64,000 bases of DNA from Tausonia pullulans (GCA_951802195.1 OX637624.1:992001-1056000); one strand, 5' to 3'; positions 36,001 to 47,848 are shown, numbered from the stretch's first letter. Notes: a model not told the origin generated them from the letters alone. Translations and numbers: made by a program.

Positions 36001-38005
36001 CCCCGCCCCGCCCTTTTAACGTTTGTCCTTGCAGATTCAGCCTGAATTCCCGACATCCTTGGTCCCTGACACGCAGCCCATCTCGGATCGCCGCGCATCC
36101 GGGCTCTCGTCCCATTCACTCTCTCCCTTGAACCGCCACTCAAATATTCTATCGAGCGTCGGGCAGCCTCGTGAGTCCTTTAATCAAGGGACTCATCTCT
36201 GACCGGTCTCGCTGACGATTCAAGTTGCTACTCGAACAGGCACCACGCTTCCTCCCTGCCAGCCGCGTGCCAGCGCCGACGTCGACGAGGACCCCATCAG
36301 CTCTTTTCCCTCAATGGACGTCGACTCTATCGCCAGCTTCGGTCCAATTCCAATGGCGAGCCGACCCCACTCAGCCCTTACCAATGTTCTCGGAGAGGAG
36401 AGCCAGACCCAGACCCAGACCCAGACCCAGACCCAGCCCGAGACACGCAAAAGCGCACGCCTTAACCAAGTCGCCACCCAGCAGAAGGAGCAATGGCCTG
36501 TGAGTACTGGACGAGCGCCACACGTTGTGACTTCATACTGACGCAAAAACTGTATCTGGTTGTCCAGGAGCATCTGCCTTGCTGGTGCGGAGACAAGGAC
36601 GAGGACGGTCCTTGCGTCTACTGCGATGAGTTTGGCTGCAAGCGCCTCATGCACGGTACGCGGTCCTTCCTGCACGGTCATCGACCAATAGCTGACTCTA
36701 TTTAATTAAAATTAATTCCTCTTGATAGTCTGGTGGTTCGCAGCTGCCCGCAATAACCCTCTTTGCTTCAGAAGAGAAGCTGATCGTCATCCGACTTTGC
36801 TTCGTCTAGCATCGGAGCCAAGGACGCGCAGGAGTTTGTAGGCGACGAAGTCTTTATCTGCCCGATGTGCCGGATCCGTAAGGACCCTCGCACCCTAACT
36901 TGGAATGAGACCCACTTCGAGACGGCCGTCCAGGCCTTCCGTGGACTTGCCCTCTTCAGGTGAGCTGTTTTCCTTTAATGAACGTCGCAAGTGTATCGGA
37001 TCATCCTGTGACCTTTCGACTCGTTAGGCGCGCGCTCAGAGTGGTCCAGGACGAGAGGCCTCCCGCAAACCTCAACATCTTCTCCCGTCGCCTGGGTACG
37101 TGGAAGCGTACCGCTAATCTCCATCCTCACCTCGTTGACCAGTTCTCTTACCCTCTCAGGTTGCCAGCTCGCGGACGCTCGCACCGTCCTTGCTCGGTGG
37201 GCGCACGCTCACCCTCCAGTCATTTTCAATTCTTTGCTGATCTGTCTGCATCCTTATGATCAGCCTCGAAGAGGAGGGTTTCGTGTTCAGGAGCAGCGCC
37301 ACCAAGAAGCGCGGCAAGGCGCTTTGGACGCCCGTCAGAGACGAGGAGCACCGTCTCGCGGCGGAGCGCTACTTCGACCGGACGAATCATGAGCTCGAGG
37401 ACGACATTTTCAAGCTGCCTAGAATGGACGAGGTGTGCCGCTCGATGTAAATGCCATGGCTTGTTACTGACGGCGGTTGACTTAGCAGGAAATGGAGGAG
37501 ACCTTCCTGCAGGAGGCGCAAGGTTTGCCGGAGCCTCACTTCCATCAATTCGCTGATCCTAATCTCTCTCTCATCCTCATTAGTTCCGCCCTCCCCTACG
37601 TGAGCATACGTTCCCCTCTCCCCTTCTTCAATCAACTGATCCCCACTGTGGCTACCAGCATCCTCGCCATACCATCGTACTTCGAGCGCCAGAATCCACC
37701 TGCAACTCCTCCCCCATCTTCTTTTCGCTACGCCCCCCTCACTCGTCGCAGCCGGTCTTTCCTTGAAGAGGACAATGACGAGGATGACGAGCCCCCGAAA
37801 AACAAGCGGAAGAAGGCGCTGACGACGGCCTTTGACCGCGTATGTGGCGCTCTCAGTTTGCGCGAGGTGTATTCGGCTGACGACGTCTCACCAACAGGTC
37901 GCCCCGAGGCACGAGAAGCACTCAAGTATCGGCAGAGGCACCCTCGACCTCACAGTAGGACCTTTGCTCCTAATTTTACTCATTGACAGCTATGTCGCTC
38001 TCTGA
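33010..38005 (+). CDS. HOP1: HOP1-like meiotic HORMA domain protein with PHD finger
   Basis: The protein opens MAQVQAQ, then after an intron RQTQAQSQKQITLAQSIAHV, MMEASLGCITYLRG and LLPEENFQDDQM: the start of a HORMA domain, with a 398-nt intron (33272-33669) splitting the Arg codon. HORMA blocks continue with KFKKIRRGCS, IERKVNQFLSSERGRA, YLRSMVFSVYL, DPDDSANVIE, TYTFNFSYCE, NLIKKLILTTQ and RLVSIKLFYQDHTPDDYHPP. An acidic linker contains a (Gln-Thr)n repeat. A PHD finger follows: CWCGDKDEDGPCVYCDEFGC, MHVWCIGAKDAQEF, VFICPMC. A winged-helix-like region (CQLADARTVLARLEEEGFVF) and an acidic, Lys-rich tail complete it. In meiosis HOP1 proteins coat the chromosome axis and promote interhomologue recombination. 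Three exons are only 7-12 nt (separate entries). The exact C-terminus near 38005 is unsure. Confidence 0.83.
34323..34332 (+). other. HOP1: 10-nt microexon in HOP1
   Basis: The exon CGTCATCGAG is flanked by CTAG upstream and GTGAGC downstream. With the AA left over from the preceding exon it gives Asn-Val-Ile-Glu, completing DPDDSANVIE before TYTFNFSY. HORMA proteins of this group keep an Asn-Val-Ile-Glu-Ser/Thr-Tyr-Thr-Phe string here, so the microexon is supported by conservation as well as by splice sites. Confidence 0.75.
34695..34706 (+). other. HOP1: 12-nt microexon in HOP1
   Basis: AATCTCATCAAG lies between a GCGCAG acceptor and a GTCCGT donor and encodes Asn-Leu-Ile-Lys. A 21-nt exon (34771-34791) follows, encoding KLILTTQ. 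Together they give NLIKKLILTTQ, matching the conserved Leu-Ile-Arg-x-Leu-Ile helix that precedes the LP...KLFY strand in Hop1 proteins. Confidence 0.75.
36404..36439 (+). repeat. CAGACC hexanucleotide repeat encoding Gln-Thr dipeptides
   Basis: Five exact CAGACC units and one changed unit (CAGCCC) lie in frame inside the HOP1 linker between the HORMA domain and the PHD finger. They encode alternating Gln and Thr. The linker is otherwise acidic or basic and likely unstructured, so length change by slippage would be tolerated. Confidence 0.85.
36729..36735 (+). other. HOP1: 7-nt microexon in the HOP1 PHD finger
   Basis: TCTGGTG is preceded by the acceptor GATAG and followed by the donor GTTCGC. 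It joins CAC-G of the previous exon and C-ATC of the next to read His-Val-Trp-Cys-Ile-Gly. That places the Trp and Cys expected after the PHD His zinc ligand. Without the microexon the finger would lose this Trp-Cys pair. The GTTCGY donor is used elsewhere in the window (for instance in the CFEM gene). Confidence 0.65.
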
Positions 38006-38458
38006 CTCTAAGACCTTCTTTCGGGACCCGGACACACGCAGTATTGAACGGAGCGCTCTCATCGGTCCTCCTTCCTCTCTGCCTGCTTGCTTGCTTGCTT
38101 CCTGCTTTAGCGCGCTTTCTCTCCATATAAAGATACACACTCTCTCTCTCTCGCCTTGGCTTGGTTCCATATCGTTTTATGCCGCGCCGTCACTGCTCTT
38201 CTCTCTCCCTTTCACTCGCGCACGCTTTCCCATTATCACTCTTCCTGTATCACCTACGGGTCACCATTCGCTCCTCCGTGTAGCTCGAGCCTCTCTTGAT
38301 AGCCGTCTTGCATGTCTCTCTCAGCAGCGAAAAGAAAAAGCATGCGTGACATCGTGGAATCAAAGGGCAAAAGTAGCACAAACAGAGTTGAACGAATAGG
38401 GAAGCCCAGCTGTCAGCACGCCTCCAAAACACACCCACGTCTGTCGCTTGCTCGACCA
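38006..38458. other. Convergent 3' region with simple repeats
   Basis: This gap separates HOP1 (ending rightward) from the E2 gene (ending leftward). It carries CTTG tetranucleotides (GCTTGCTTGCTTGCTTCC near 38085-38102) and CT runs (near 38138-38152). No supported gene lies in it, although an alternative HOP1 splice could carry the frame a little into it. Confidence 0.4.
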
Positions 38459-41400
38459 TCAGAGCTCCTCTTTACGCTCTAGCTTTCCGAGGAGATCCTT
38501 GATGCTCGAAACATGCTCAGCTGACGAGGCGACGAATAAGAAGGTAGGTCAGTAGGAAGGCCCGAGTCATTGAAGTGTCCAAAGCAGTGACGCACCGAGG
38601 TTGTTCCCTCCGGGGGTTGGACGCCCCATACCCGACTTGTCTAGTTTGTCTGAAAGAGTGAACGGGTGTCACGGTCAAAAGTCTTGGTGCAGAGTCGGTT
38701 TATCTAAAGATCCAGACGCACTGCCGTCGTCCTCGGCGAGCCATTTATCCAGCTGCTTGGTGATCATACGCGATTTGAGCCGGAAGTGCGTCCGTATAAC
38801 GTTCTCGACTATCTCATAGCACCATCAGTAGAAGATCAGGTTAGAGTCGGGATCAGGGAAAGGAGACTTACAGGGGAATGGCGGGTTCCGCAGCGAGTTT
38901 CTGGGAGAGAAATCGAGCGGAATATAGCTTAATGGACGAACGCAGTAGCACCAACGAGAGGAAAGCACTCACAACATGGCGTCAAAGACGACCAACCGCC
39001 GGACATTCTTGGTATACGCAATTGAATTCGGTGATCCGCCGCTGGACGCCCATCCAGGCTCATTAAGGTAGGGCTCGTCTTAGGAAAGGGAAAGGTGAGC
39101 TTGAGTTTGAATCTACTTCGAAGGGCAGGGAGTCTAGACGGACCGTTGAGGATCATCGCCTGGATCGAGATGAGAACCTGGAGAAGGGTGCTCTGGCCGG
39201 CTACCCAGCCAGGTCCGGACCACGTGCCAAGCACTAGAACGAAAAGGATGGGAGCCGTTAGTGACTCAGAAGGAAATGCGCCAGTCATAGGAGGGAAGAC
39301 TTACGAGAGAGGCAAACCTTTCCTTCGGCGTAGAGATTTGGGTTGAGACGCTGAGTGCCTCCGGCAGTGGTCATCGTCTTGACGTGGGGCGGGCTAGTAT
39401 TGTAGCTGTGTAGACGGAGAGGTCAGCGAGTGATCTGAGACCGAGTCACGAACGACTAGGCATGGCACCTGGCGGGAAGGTGGATGTCAAACAAGAAGCA
39501 ACCTGGGGTCGGGCGAGTCAGCAAGAGAGAGAAAGAAGCCCAGGCCAAAAGCTGTGCACCGTTCTCGTAAGGTGTGTCGGCCGGGCCCATAATGAGCGCT
39601 TTAAGGACATCCACGCGGACCTGTAGAAGGTAATGATCAGTCACTGAAAGGAACCGACTAAGTGTAACCTGGACGTACCTCATCAACGCGCACAAAGATG
39701 CTGCCATCGAGGCCAGACGGGATGTTGGTGCTGAGGATGCCGAGCTCCTTGGCGATCGCACCGACTCGCTTGGGCACTTAAATAAAAAGGTTGTCAGACC
39801 AATGCCAAGATTACATGAGGAAGAGAGATGCACTCACGGCTCGTTGACGTCATGGCCACAATGTCTGGCGTCGCAGATAATGGGCGCCAGTCAGCCTTAA
39901 ACCAACGAGGGAGACGAGCGCGAGAACACAACTGCGTACCCTTCGAGAAAACACTGCACACATAGAGCAAGGAGGTCTATCAGTTTGAAATGAAAAAGTG
40001 GCCGTGAACGTGCAATTCGACCTACTGGGCGTAAGTCACCGGCTGGCCCTCGACCGCCGGCACCGTGAGGTCGCAGTACTCGAAGCGAACGCTTTTCGTC
40101 CATGACTCGTAGACCATGCGGATCTCCTCGTCCGAATCGTCAATAAGGACGACTGCTGACGATGATGGAGCCTCCTTGCCGGCGAAGGAGCCAATCTTGG
40201 GGAGCGAGTCGTGGAGACGTCTAACAAAATCGGCGCCTATAGAGACAGACGGCATGAGGGTCAGACGGCACATCGCGCGCTCAGGCAGAGCCGTATGTAC
40301 CCTTCTGCTCTATGATAGCCCGGTCGATCGCCTTGGCGGTGTCAATGATGCGGTTACTGGGTGCAGAGGCGAATGAGTCAGCGAAAAGGTCTTGTACATA
40401 TCAATCAAAGCCCTTGACGCACCAGAACATCAACAGCTTCTCGTTCTCCTGGCTCAACTCTGCGTCCACGGACCCCTCTGCCTCCTTCTTGAGTGCCTTC
40501 TGGTAGTTGCTCCTCTCCGCCTCGCTCATCCGCTTCAGCTCTTCCGACATCTCCTCCATCTCCACCTCCCCTCCACCACCGCCGCCAGCCTTTTTCTCCT
40601 TCGCTAACGTTGCCTGGAACCCACGCTTGGCGGCCGTCGCCTGGATGACGAGGTTCTCGAGCAGCTCGCGCGGACCGGGCCCACCCTCGTAAACGACGGT
40701 GCGTTCCGTCGAGCGGGAGGTCGCCGTCGGGAGCTTGGAGACCGTCGAGGAAACGCGCGTCATCTGGGGCATCGCCATCGCGCTGCAGAGAGCCTCGTGC
40801 CGGGAGATGGTCTGGAAAAGGAGAAGGCGAAGGAGGCAGTCAGGATATGCCCATGTCCAAAAAGGCGAGAGTCGCCCCCACCTCGAGCCACTCGAACATC
40901 TCAAAGTACAACTGCTCCCGATCGCACATATCCGTGATTGAGTCGTTCCTCAGCAGTAGACTCGCAACGGTGTTGAACCGACGGCGTACGTGGGCGAGCG
41001 TAGTGATGTGGACGTGATAATCCGACGGCTTGCCCCCGCCTTCGCGCCGGATGTTGGGAAGGAAGGCGCGGACGGACTTGAGGAGGGAGCCGAGCCGCGA
41101 ATCCTTCTCGCACTGTTGGGCGAGGGCGATCTTCTGGCCGGAGCGCTGGAGGCGTGATAAGAGCGGGTGATTAGAGCAAGCTTGGGAGCGAGACGAAGAA
41201 CGGGGGAGGCGATGACAGCTCACGTCCTCGCTTGCAGCCCCAGAGTAGCCAATCCCGCCCTTGGCCCTTCTCCCAGCCGCCTCGTCGTCGCCGTCCGATT
41301 CATCCGTCACAGCAGCCTTCTTCGTCGTCCCTCTCCCTGTCCTCTGCTTCTTCTGCGCCGGCCTCAAGATGGGACTGTCAGTCACCGAGCATACGTGGTA

Positions 41401-43295
41401 TTGCTCGAGCCCATGGACTTCTGCAAATAGCCGGGTGACCATGATGAGGCCCACACCGAGAAGGGCGCCCTGGATGCTCGAACAGTGGAAGAGCGAGTTG
41501 TTGAGGTCGTCCGAAGAGACGTTGGCGTTGCTGGTGGCCTTGGCCTTACCTTTACCCTCGGCGTCGACGCCATGGGACCCATGGTCGCCAATTCGATCAC
41601 CGCAGGCAAAGCACGTTTCCTCGTGGCACGAGCTGCAGCGCTTGCGGATGAGGGAGCGGACGTGGGTAAGGTAGTCGGCGAAGTAGGGCTGACAGAAAGT
41701 TGGAGAAGATCAGCAGAGAATTCTGACGAGAGGGTACGGAATTGAGGACGAACGAAGATGAGGAACTGACGGTGAGGCAAAAGGCGGATCAGCTTCAGCC
41801 CGAAGATCGACGTGGCGAGCGAGGGATGAACTCACAAAGTCCGACTTCTTCCGCTCCCACGTCTGCTGGCCACATTCACAGGTCATCGGGTTCTCTGCCA
41901 GGTCCTGCCAGAGGTTGAAGAGGTATCTGGAGATGCCGCGAGACCTCTAGTCAGCCATGAGGTTTGACGAACAAGCGGCCACAAGCGACCCACCCCTGCT
42001 CCCCCTTTTCGGGGCATCCAGACATCCATTCTCCAAACATCAGGAGCTCTCCCGTTTCCTGTTCGCCTGCGACGTTGACCGAGTAGGATCCGGGCAAGAC
42101 ATCGACTTCGATGATCTCCTCCCGCCGGTTCTTTGAGAAGAAGATCGCAGCGTACGGGTCTCGTCCACTGCCGGGGCTGCTGGAGGGGAGGTCCTCAAAG
42201 TCATCTTTAAGAAGGATAGGAGTGATTTAGCAATAATCAGGGAGAGTTGATGGATGGGGCGGCTTTATCTCGCCCCAATTCGAAGGTCTAGCCCGAAGAC
42301 GCAAGACTCACCAGAGTCGTCGCTCATGCCCAAGTCGTCATAATCGTCCGGATCGTCGTCAATCATGTCGTCGTCCTCATCGTCGTCCTCGTCATAACCC
42401 AGGGCAGCTACAGCATCCTCGTTCTCATCCTCGTTCTCGTCATCAATGGGGGCATCCTCGGCTTCAGGTGTCTAGAAACTCGCGTGAGACGGGTGGAGGC
42501 GTATCAGCCAGAACGCAACAGGGGTCAAGACAGGTGGCGCGGAGGATAGAACGCAAAGCAGTTTCTACAAGTATAAGACGAGATGTTTCCTCGAAGGCGA
42601 GTCCGCATGAGAGGGATAAGCAACAAAAGAGGCCTTCGCTCTGAGCGAACAGACGGACAGGCGCGTCGCGAATGTCGTCGCGTGTCCCTTTGTCCCGGAG
42701 GTGCGCCGATCAGAGACCTCGTTCGGTTGTTGAGACTGTGCAAGAGTCGCCCAAGGTCCCTTCCTCGTGCAACACCATTCTCAGGGGGCGAACGAGGGCA
42801 CACCTCCACGTCGATGACGACCCGGCTCAAATGCGTGATGAACAGTCGCATGTTCCACCGAGCGCGTCGGGACCAGGTCCCCGTCCCATACCGTCCCCCT
42901 GAAGACGACAAGCCCCACACCGAGCGATAGAAGACTCACAGGCAGCGTGTTCCGTCGTCCACTCCCACTTGTAACAGACGTCATCGCCGACGGCGCATCG
43001 ACCCCACTTTCCTCATCGTCCCCGTCGTTGTCGTCCGGGATGTGGTCAAGGTCGCCCGAAATGACGAAGGTCTAGGCCAATTAGTCAGGTCCTTCCCCTC
43101 TTACTACATGGTGAACAAGAGATTGTCTTACGGCTGCTTCGTTGACGTCACCCTTGGCTTTGGCGAGGGCGGCCTTGGCCTTGCCTCGGGAGACACCCTA
43201 CTCGTTGAGAGTTGAGTTGGGCCGAATCAACACGCTGAAGTGGTATATGGAGCGGGCAGACTCGCCATGTCTAGGAGTTGCTGAACGCCGGACAT
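38459..43295 (-). CDS. Large UBA / zinc-binding / E2 ubiquitin-conjugating protein (UBE2O/BIRC6-like UBC domain)
   Basis: The ATG at 43295 begins [11 protein letters not shown], spliced to [20 protein letters not shown]: a UBA-like helical domain. After a 463-nt intron come strongly acidic Asp/Glu runs, then a Cys-rich part with [30 protein letters not shown] and SLFHCSS (zinc-binding, reminiscent of IBR-type fingers). A Lys/Gly linker and a coiled-coil-like region follow ([20 protein letters not shown]). The C-terminal UBC domain carries [46 protein letters not shown] and TWSGPGWV, with the active-site Cys in KVCLSLLGTW, as in UBE2O and BIRC6. The stop is at 38459. Such E2s can act as combined E2/E3 ubiquitin ligases in protein quality control; targets here are unknown. 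The exon chain is long, but I saw no break in it. Confidence 0.75.
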
Positions 43296-43619
43296 GTCAC
43301 GGTGCTGGGAGAGCGTGATGGTGGTTGGGAATTGAAGGGGATGAGGAGCGTGTGCGCGATTGCTTCATCCTCTAGGGTCTGTATCTTTCGACAGCGACCG
43401 GACAACGGAAGAACAACGGCTTGATCTGTCCCTCCTCCTTAAATCGTCCTATTTCTCGGACGAACACTCGCGGAAACTAAGGGAGATCAAGGGCGACAGC
43501 AAGCGAGCCAAATTCGATGGGTAGTGGCACGTATCTGCTGCGCGCTTGAAGCGCCAACTTCGGCCACCATAGCTTAGATGAAGAAATCCTTTAAATATCC
43601 CGAGGCAGAATCTCTCTGT
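43296..43619. other. Intergenic region, E2 promoter and threonine synthase 3' end
   Basis: Two minus-strand genes follow each other here, so this 324-nt gap is the promoter of the E2 gene and the 3' end of threonine synthase. It has no coding support. Confidence 0.35.
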
Positions 43620-45661
43620 CTAAGCAGCAGCCACGACCGGCGCCTCCTCCTCTGGCAGCTTGGCCCCGACATCGTGCCCACCCTCCGCAAACCGCTCAAC
43701 GACCTTGCGGACGCCCTGCTCCCCGCCCGTAACGAACTCGACGCGTCGCTCGCGCTCCTCAATTCCACGGAGCTCGTCGGGCATGACCTCGCGCTCAAAG
43801 TCAAGCGAGGGAAGGGCCGACTGGACGGCCGAGAGGAACTTGGCCGGGTGGGCGGTGGAAAGGGTCACGATGAGGGAGGTGGAGGGGCTGCAGGGAGGAG
43901 AAGTAGAAGTTAGTCGCTTGAGAACAAAAGCAGGAAAGAATGAGCGACCGTACATGGTCGGGAGGAGTTGCTGGGTGACATTGAGGCCGACGGCGGTGTG
44001 TGGGTCGGCGACATAGGAATGCGTCTCCTTGTACTGCTGGATCGTCTTGGTGATCTGTAGACGAGTGAGACCTAGTCAGCCCCCGATTTCAACTAGGGCG
44101 CATGCTGGCACGACTAACAGTCGCATCGTCGACCCGCTCAGCGAGGAAGTCCCTCCGGGCAAGTTCGAGAACCTCCTTTCCGACATCGACGGACCCCTTG
44201 TTCTTGAGCTGGTCCATCCACCCCTTGAGCGTCACCGACGCTGTCTCCTTGTCCTTCCCACCCGCTGCCTCATCCGCAAGATACCAAAGCAGCCGCTCAA
44301 AATTGCTGGAGACGAGGATATCCATCGCAGGCGAGAGCGTCTCCTTGACGTGCGCCTGGGCCCCTTCCGCCGCGGCAGCTGAGTCAACCTTCTCGTACCG
44401 ACCCGTCTTCCAGAATCGGGCGAGGATGTCGTTCTCGTTCGTTGCAACGACGAGTTTGCCCGTCGGTAGGCCAAGTCTCTTGGCGTAGTAGCCGGCGAGA
44501 ATGTCACCGAAGTTGCCCGTCGGGACGACGAACTGGGTGGAAGAGCCAGCAGGAAGAGAGAGGTGGGCGTGGAAGTAGTAGACGATTTGGGCGAGAATGC
44601 GGGCCCAGTTGATCGAATTAACAGCTCCAAGCCGGTGGGCGGCATTGAACTTGGGGTCGGAGAAGAGCGCCTTGACGGTGTCCTAAAGGGGCAGGGTTAC
44701 TGGGGTCAATGTCAAGTCGAACAACCAGAGAGCGCGAGCAGATCTGCCGCAACGGCCTTCGCCAACCAAGACCATGTGGGAAGGGATAATGAGACCCACC
44801 TGGCAGTCGTCGAACGTGCCATCGACGGAGAGACAGTGAACATTGGAATCGAGGATGGACGTCATCTGAGCCTCTTGGATAGCCGAGACACGGCCTTTGG
44901 GGAAGAGCATAAAGATGGAGATGTCGGCCTTGCCGCGGACGCCGTAGATGGCAGCACTGGAGAGGCGTGCGTCAGACGAGTACGAAGGCAACGGGACAGG
45001 GTCCATCGGTCGCAGACACGCGACAGACAGGGAGCGGTGGGGGAGGTCGGCAATGCTCACCTTCCGGTGTCTCCACTCGTGGCACCAACAATTGTGAGCT
45101 TGTCCCGAGGCTCGCCGTCCTTCTTGGCAGCGTTTCTTCGCTTGAGGAAGTACTCGAAAAGGTTGCCGAGGAACTGGAGCGCGACGTCTTTAAACGCGAA
45201 CGTGGGGCCGTGGAAGAGCTCAAGGATGTACTCCTGGGCCGAAAGTTTGACGAGCGGGGTGTGGTTCGGGTGGCGGAATGTCGAGTACGAGGCATCGATA
45301 AGCGACTTGAGGTCAGCCGAGGGGATCTCCTCGTCAGGGATGAAGAGAGAGAGGATCTTGTGCGACAACTCCGGGAACGAGAGCCCGCGCCAGGCGGTCT
45401 CCCAATCGACGGGGAGCTCCGGGATCGTCTCGGGGATGTAGAGACCGCCGTTGGGGGCGAGACCAGTGAGGACGGCCTGAGAAGGTGGGGCATAGGATCA
45501 GCGTGGAAGCCAACTTGAGCCGAGGGGTTGCAAGGGAAAGAGCGAGAACGGGAGACGGGAGGCTGCATGTTCTCCAGTCCCTTCGAGGAAATCGCACGAC
45601 AACGTACCTCCTCAAACGTAAGACGCTCCGGGCCGCCTCGGGTGGAGAAGTACTTGGTCAT
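43620..45661 (-). CDS. THR4: Threonine synthase
   Basis: The ATG at 45661 begins MTKYFSTRGGPERLTFEEAV, the typical fungal Thr4 start. Further blocks are LTGLAPNGGLYIPETIPELP, LVKLSAQEYILELFHGPTFA and FKDVALQFLG (PLP-binding lysine in FAFKD), VGATSGDTGSAAIYG, FMLFPKGRVSAIQEAQMTS, VHCLSVDGTFDDCQ and PTGNFGDILAGYYAKRLGLP (PLP phosphate-binding Gly-rich loop). The C-terminal part has SSNFERLLWYLADE and LSTAHPAKF, with the stop at 43620. The enzyme turns O-phosphohomoserine into threonine in the cytosol. All expected PLP-contact motifs are present and length (about 530 residues) is normal. A short Asp/Glu-rich and Gly-rich region lies near the C-terminus. Confidence 0.9.
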
Positions 45662-46146
45662 GACAAAAGAAGGGGGGGAGGGGTAAGAAGGACAGGGAGG
45701 AAGGAGGGTGGCAGTGGTGGTTGAGACGGAAGGCACCTAGGCGTTTTCGGCCGACATCGACAGACCCAACATGACACTCTCCTGCAGCCCTGACTCGACG
45801 CGTCCTGACCACGTTGTCAACGAAGGTATGTCCGAGGAATCGCATTCATCTCGGGAGTAGGCAAGATGTAAGTGGAATTGAAGGCAAGGATCTAGAATGT
45901 GGCTGACCGGTGCGGATGCTTGCAGTCCTGATCCACCTTAATTCGCCAAGTCGGCTCTTGAAATCATCTTCTCTCTCATTTCTACTAACATACTCTGGTT
46001 TAGTATGATCATCCACTACTGCGTCCATGGACCTTCCATCGCGACCGCAGCGTCGGAGCTCGGGTCGGTGACCCCGGAGCGAGGACCGATTCTCGAGATA
46101 GGCGCGAGGTCGACAGGCGGACTGGCTACCTTCAGACCCCATCACG
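45662..46146. promoter_or_regulatory. Divergent promoter region, threonine synthase and CIA30
   Basis: This 485-nt stretch separates divergent genes and has no supported coding sequence. The right end directly precedes the CIA30 ATG. Confidence 0.35.
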
Positions 46147-47848
46147 ATGCCCCCAAAATTCACACTCGGCTCACGGAGCTGGGCACCTAATACCAAGAAC
46201 TACCAGAAGCTTTTTGGAAGGGCAGAGTTCTTTGCCGAGGACTTTGCCGAGGGCTCTAAAGAGTGTGAGTTGCCGTCGTCGTCCTCCCCCTCTTCACCTC
46301 TCCACTTCATTCTGGGCCTCTCCCTCTCCATTCGTTACCATCTATGCTCGGCCAAATCTGAATCCACCCTCTCCGTCCCAGTTGTCAACCGGGAGAAGTT
46401 TGACGCCATCTGGCGCGACCCCCAGCCTGTACCGCTCATCGACCTTCAAACGCCCGAGGATCTTCAGTCGCTCGTCCTCGCGTCCGATTCAGACATCGGC
46501 GGCTCCTCCCGAATTGATATCGGCCTTAGCTCGGACCTTGAAGAGCCGGACCATCTCAAGAGTTTTGGTCGGGGGGCGACGGGCGCATTCGCGGTTGCGA
46601 GCGGGAGAATCTCGCTTGCTATGCGAAGGGAGGTCGCTCACAAGCTGCGAGGAGGGTATGTCGGGTTCAGGACCAAGGTGAGATCTCTCTCTTTCTCTCT
46701 TTCCCTCTCAGTCCTGTGTTGTTCTGCCCGAGGTGGGGGAGAAGGAAGAGCGGACGGACACACGAGAGAGCACGGGAAGCGACCCGGACGCGCCGGGCCA
46801 GCTGTCTTAATGTGCCGCTTGATGCCGCCTAGAGCCCTCTTGCTGATACCCTCCCTCCCCCTTCTCTCCTCTCGCTCTCATTAGGAAGAAGACGCCGCTT
46901 TTGGCCGACGAGTGACCGACATTCGCCGGCATACTCACCTCTCCGTCATGGTCCGACCTGGAGGCGATCCTAAGTTCTGGCCTCATTGGTTCATCAACGT
47001 CCAAACGGACGGCTACTTCTCCGACGACCTCTGGACACATCGACTTGATATCACAGGGAGCGGCAAGCTAGGAGGTGGCTGGGAGGAGTGTCTCGTGAGT
47101 CGAGCTCGACCCGTCTCCTCTCTTCTGGCACGCGTATGACCAACCTTTGCCCATTCCCTCAGATTCCGCTCAAGGCCCTGGTCCAGCTTCATCTCGGCGC
47201 CATCGCCGACAAGCAGCTCCCACCGGATCTCATGCGGCTTAAGACGCTTGGCCTTTCCCTCCTCGGCGCACCAAGGACGGACCCGAATCGCTGGACCCAG
47301 GCGGAAGCTAGGCGGTCAACGCGTCCACCAGAGGGGATCGAGGGGGTCTTTGAGCTGGCGATCGGGAGAATCTCGGCTGTGTATAAGGTGAGTATGGTGT
47401 GGGAAGAAAGAGAGCCAACTCAGTTCATTAACGGCGTCCTCGTTCTCCTCAGCACCCTCACTTCACCGACTTTCGACCGCCATACTACCAAGCCCCTCCA
47501 TCCAAGCTGCACTTTGATGAGGGCCCACGAGAACAGATCCGCGCGCCCGAGTACCCCTCGTTTGAAGAGGCCCACTACAAGCCCACGGACCGGCCGACCT
47601 TTGAGCGAGGCAAATACCCGGCCTACGAGGCTCCCATGGGTACCCTCGGCAGCGGCGCGCGCGTGGCGGACAGACTGGGGGATTTGCCAACGAGAACGGT
47701 AAGAAAGAAGCTGGATGTCCCCGGTGGAATTGAGCCGGGTAGGATTGGAGCTGCGCGGGATACCGGGGTCCCGGCGAGGCGGCCTAGGATCCAGGGGATT
47801 AGTGCGGAAGAGACGGCTGAGGCACTTGGTAAAAGCGACGAAACGTAG
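46147..47848 (+). CDS. CIA30: Complex I intermediate-associated protein 30 (NDUFAF1/CIA30 family)
   Basis: The gene begins MPPKFTLGSRSWAPNTKN and holds five exons. The CIA30 core includes LASDSDIGGSSRIDIGLSSD, RGGYVGFRTK, SVMVRPGGDPKFWPHWFINV and QTDGYFSDDLWTHRLDI, then GGWEECLIPLKALVQLH, ending with a Pro/Arg-rich tail at 47848. The family helps assemble the membrane arm of mitochondrial complex I. The N-terminus is not a classic presequence, so targeting is uncertain. The presence of the gene suggests this fungus keeps a proton-pumping NADH dehydrogenase. Exon joins are clean: 46261/46392, 46677/46886, 47094/47162 and 47387/47455, approximately. Confidence 0.84.

Noticed and set aside
42583-42930. 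115-residue plus-strand frame in the long intron of the E2 gene
   Set aside because: It is antisense inside an intron, Arg-rich with no recognisable domain; GC-rich sequence makes such frames common.
17112-45661. Amino-acid biosynthesis cluster from cystathionine gamma-synthase and threonine synthase
   Set aside because: The two genes are 24 kb apart with unrelated genes between; nothing suggests co-regulation.
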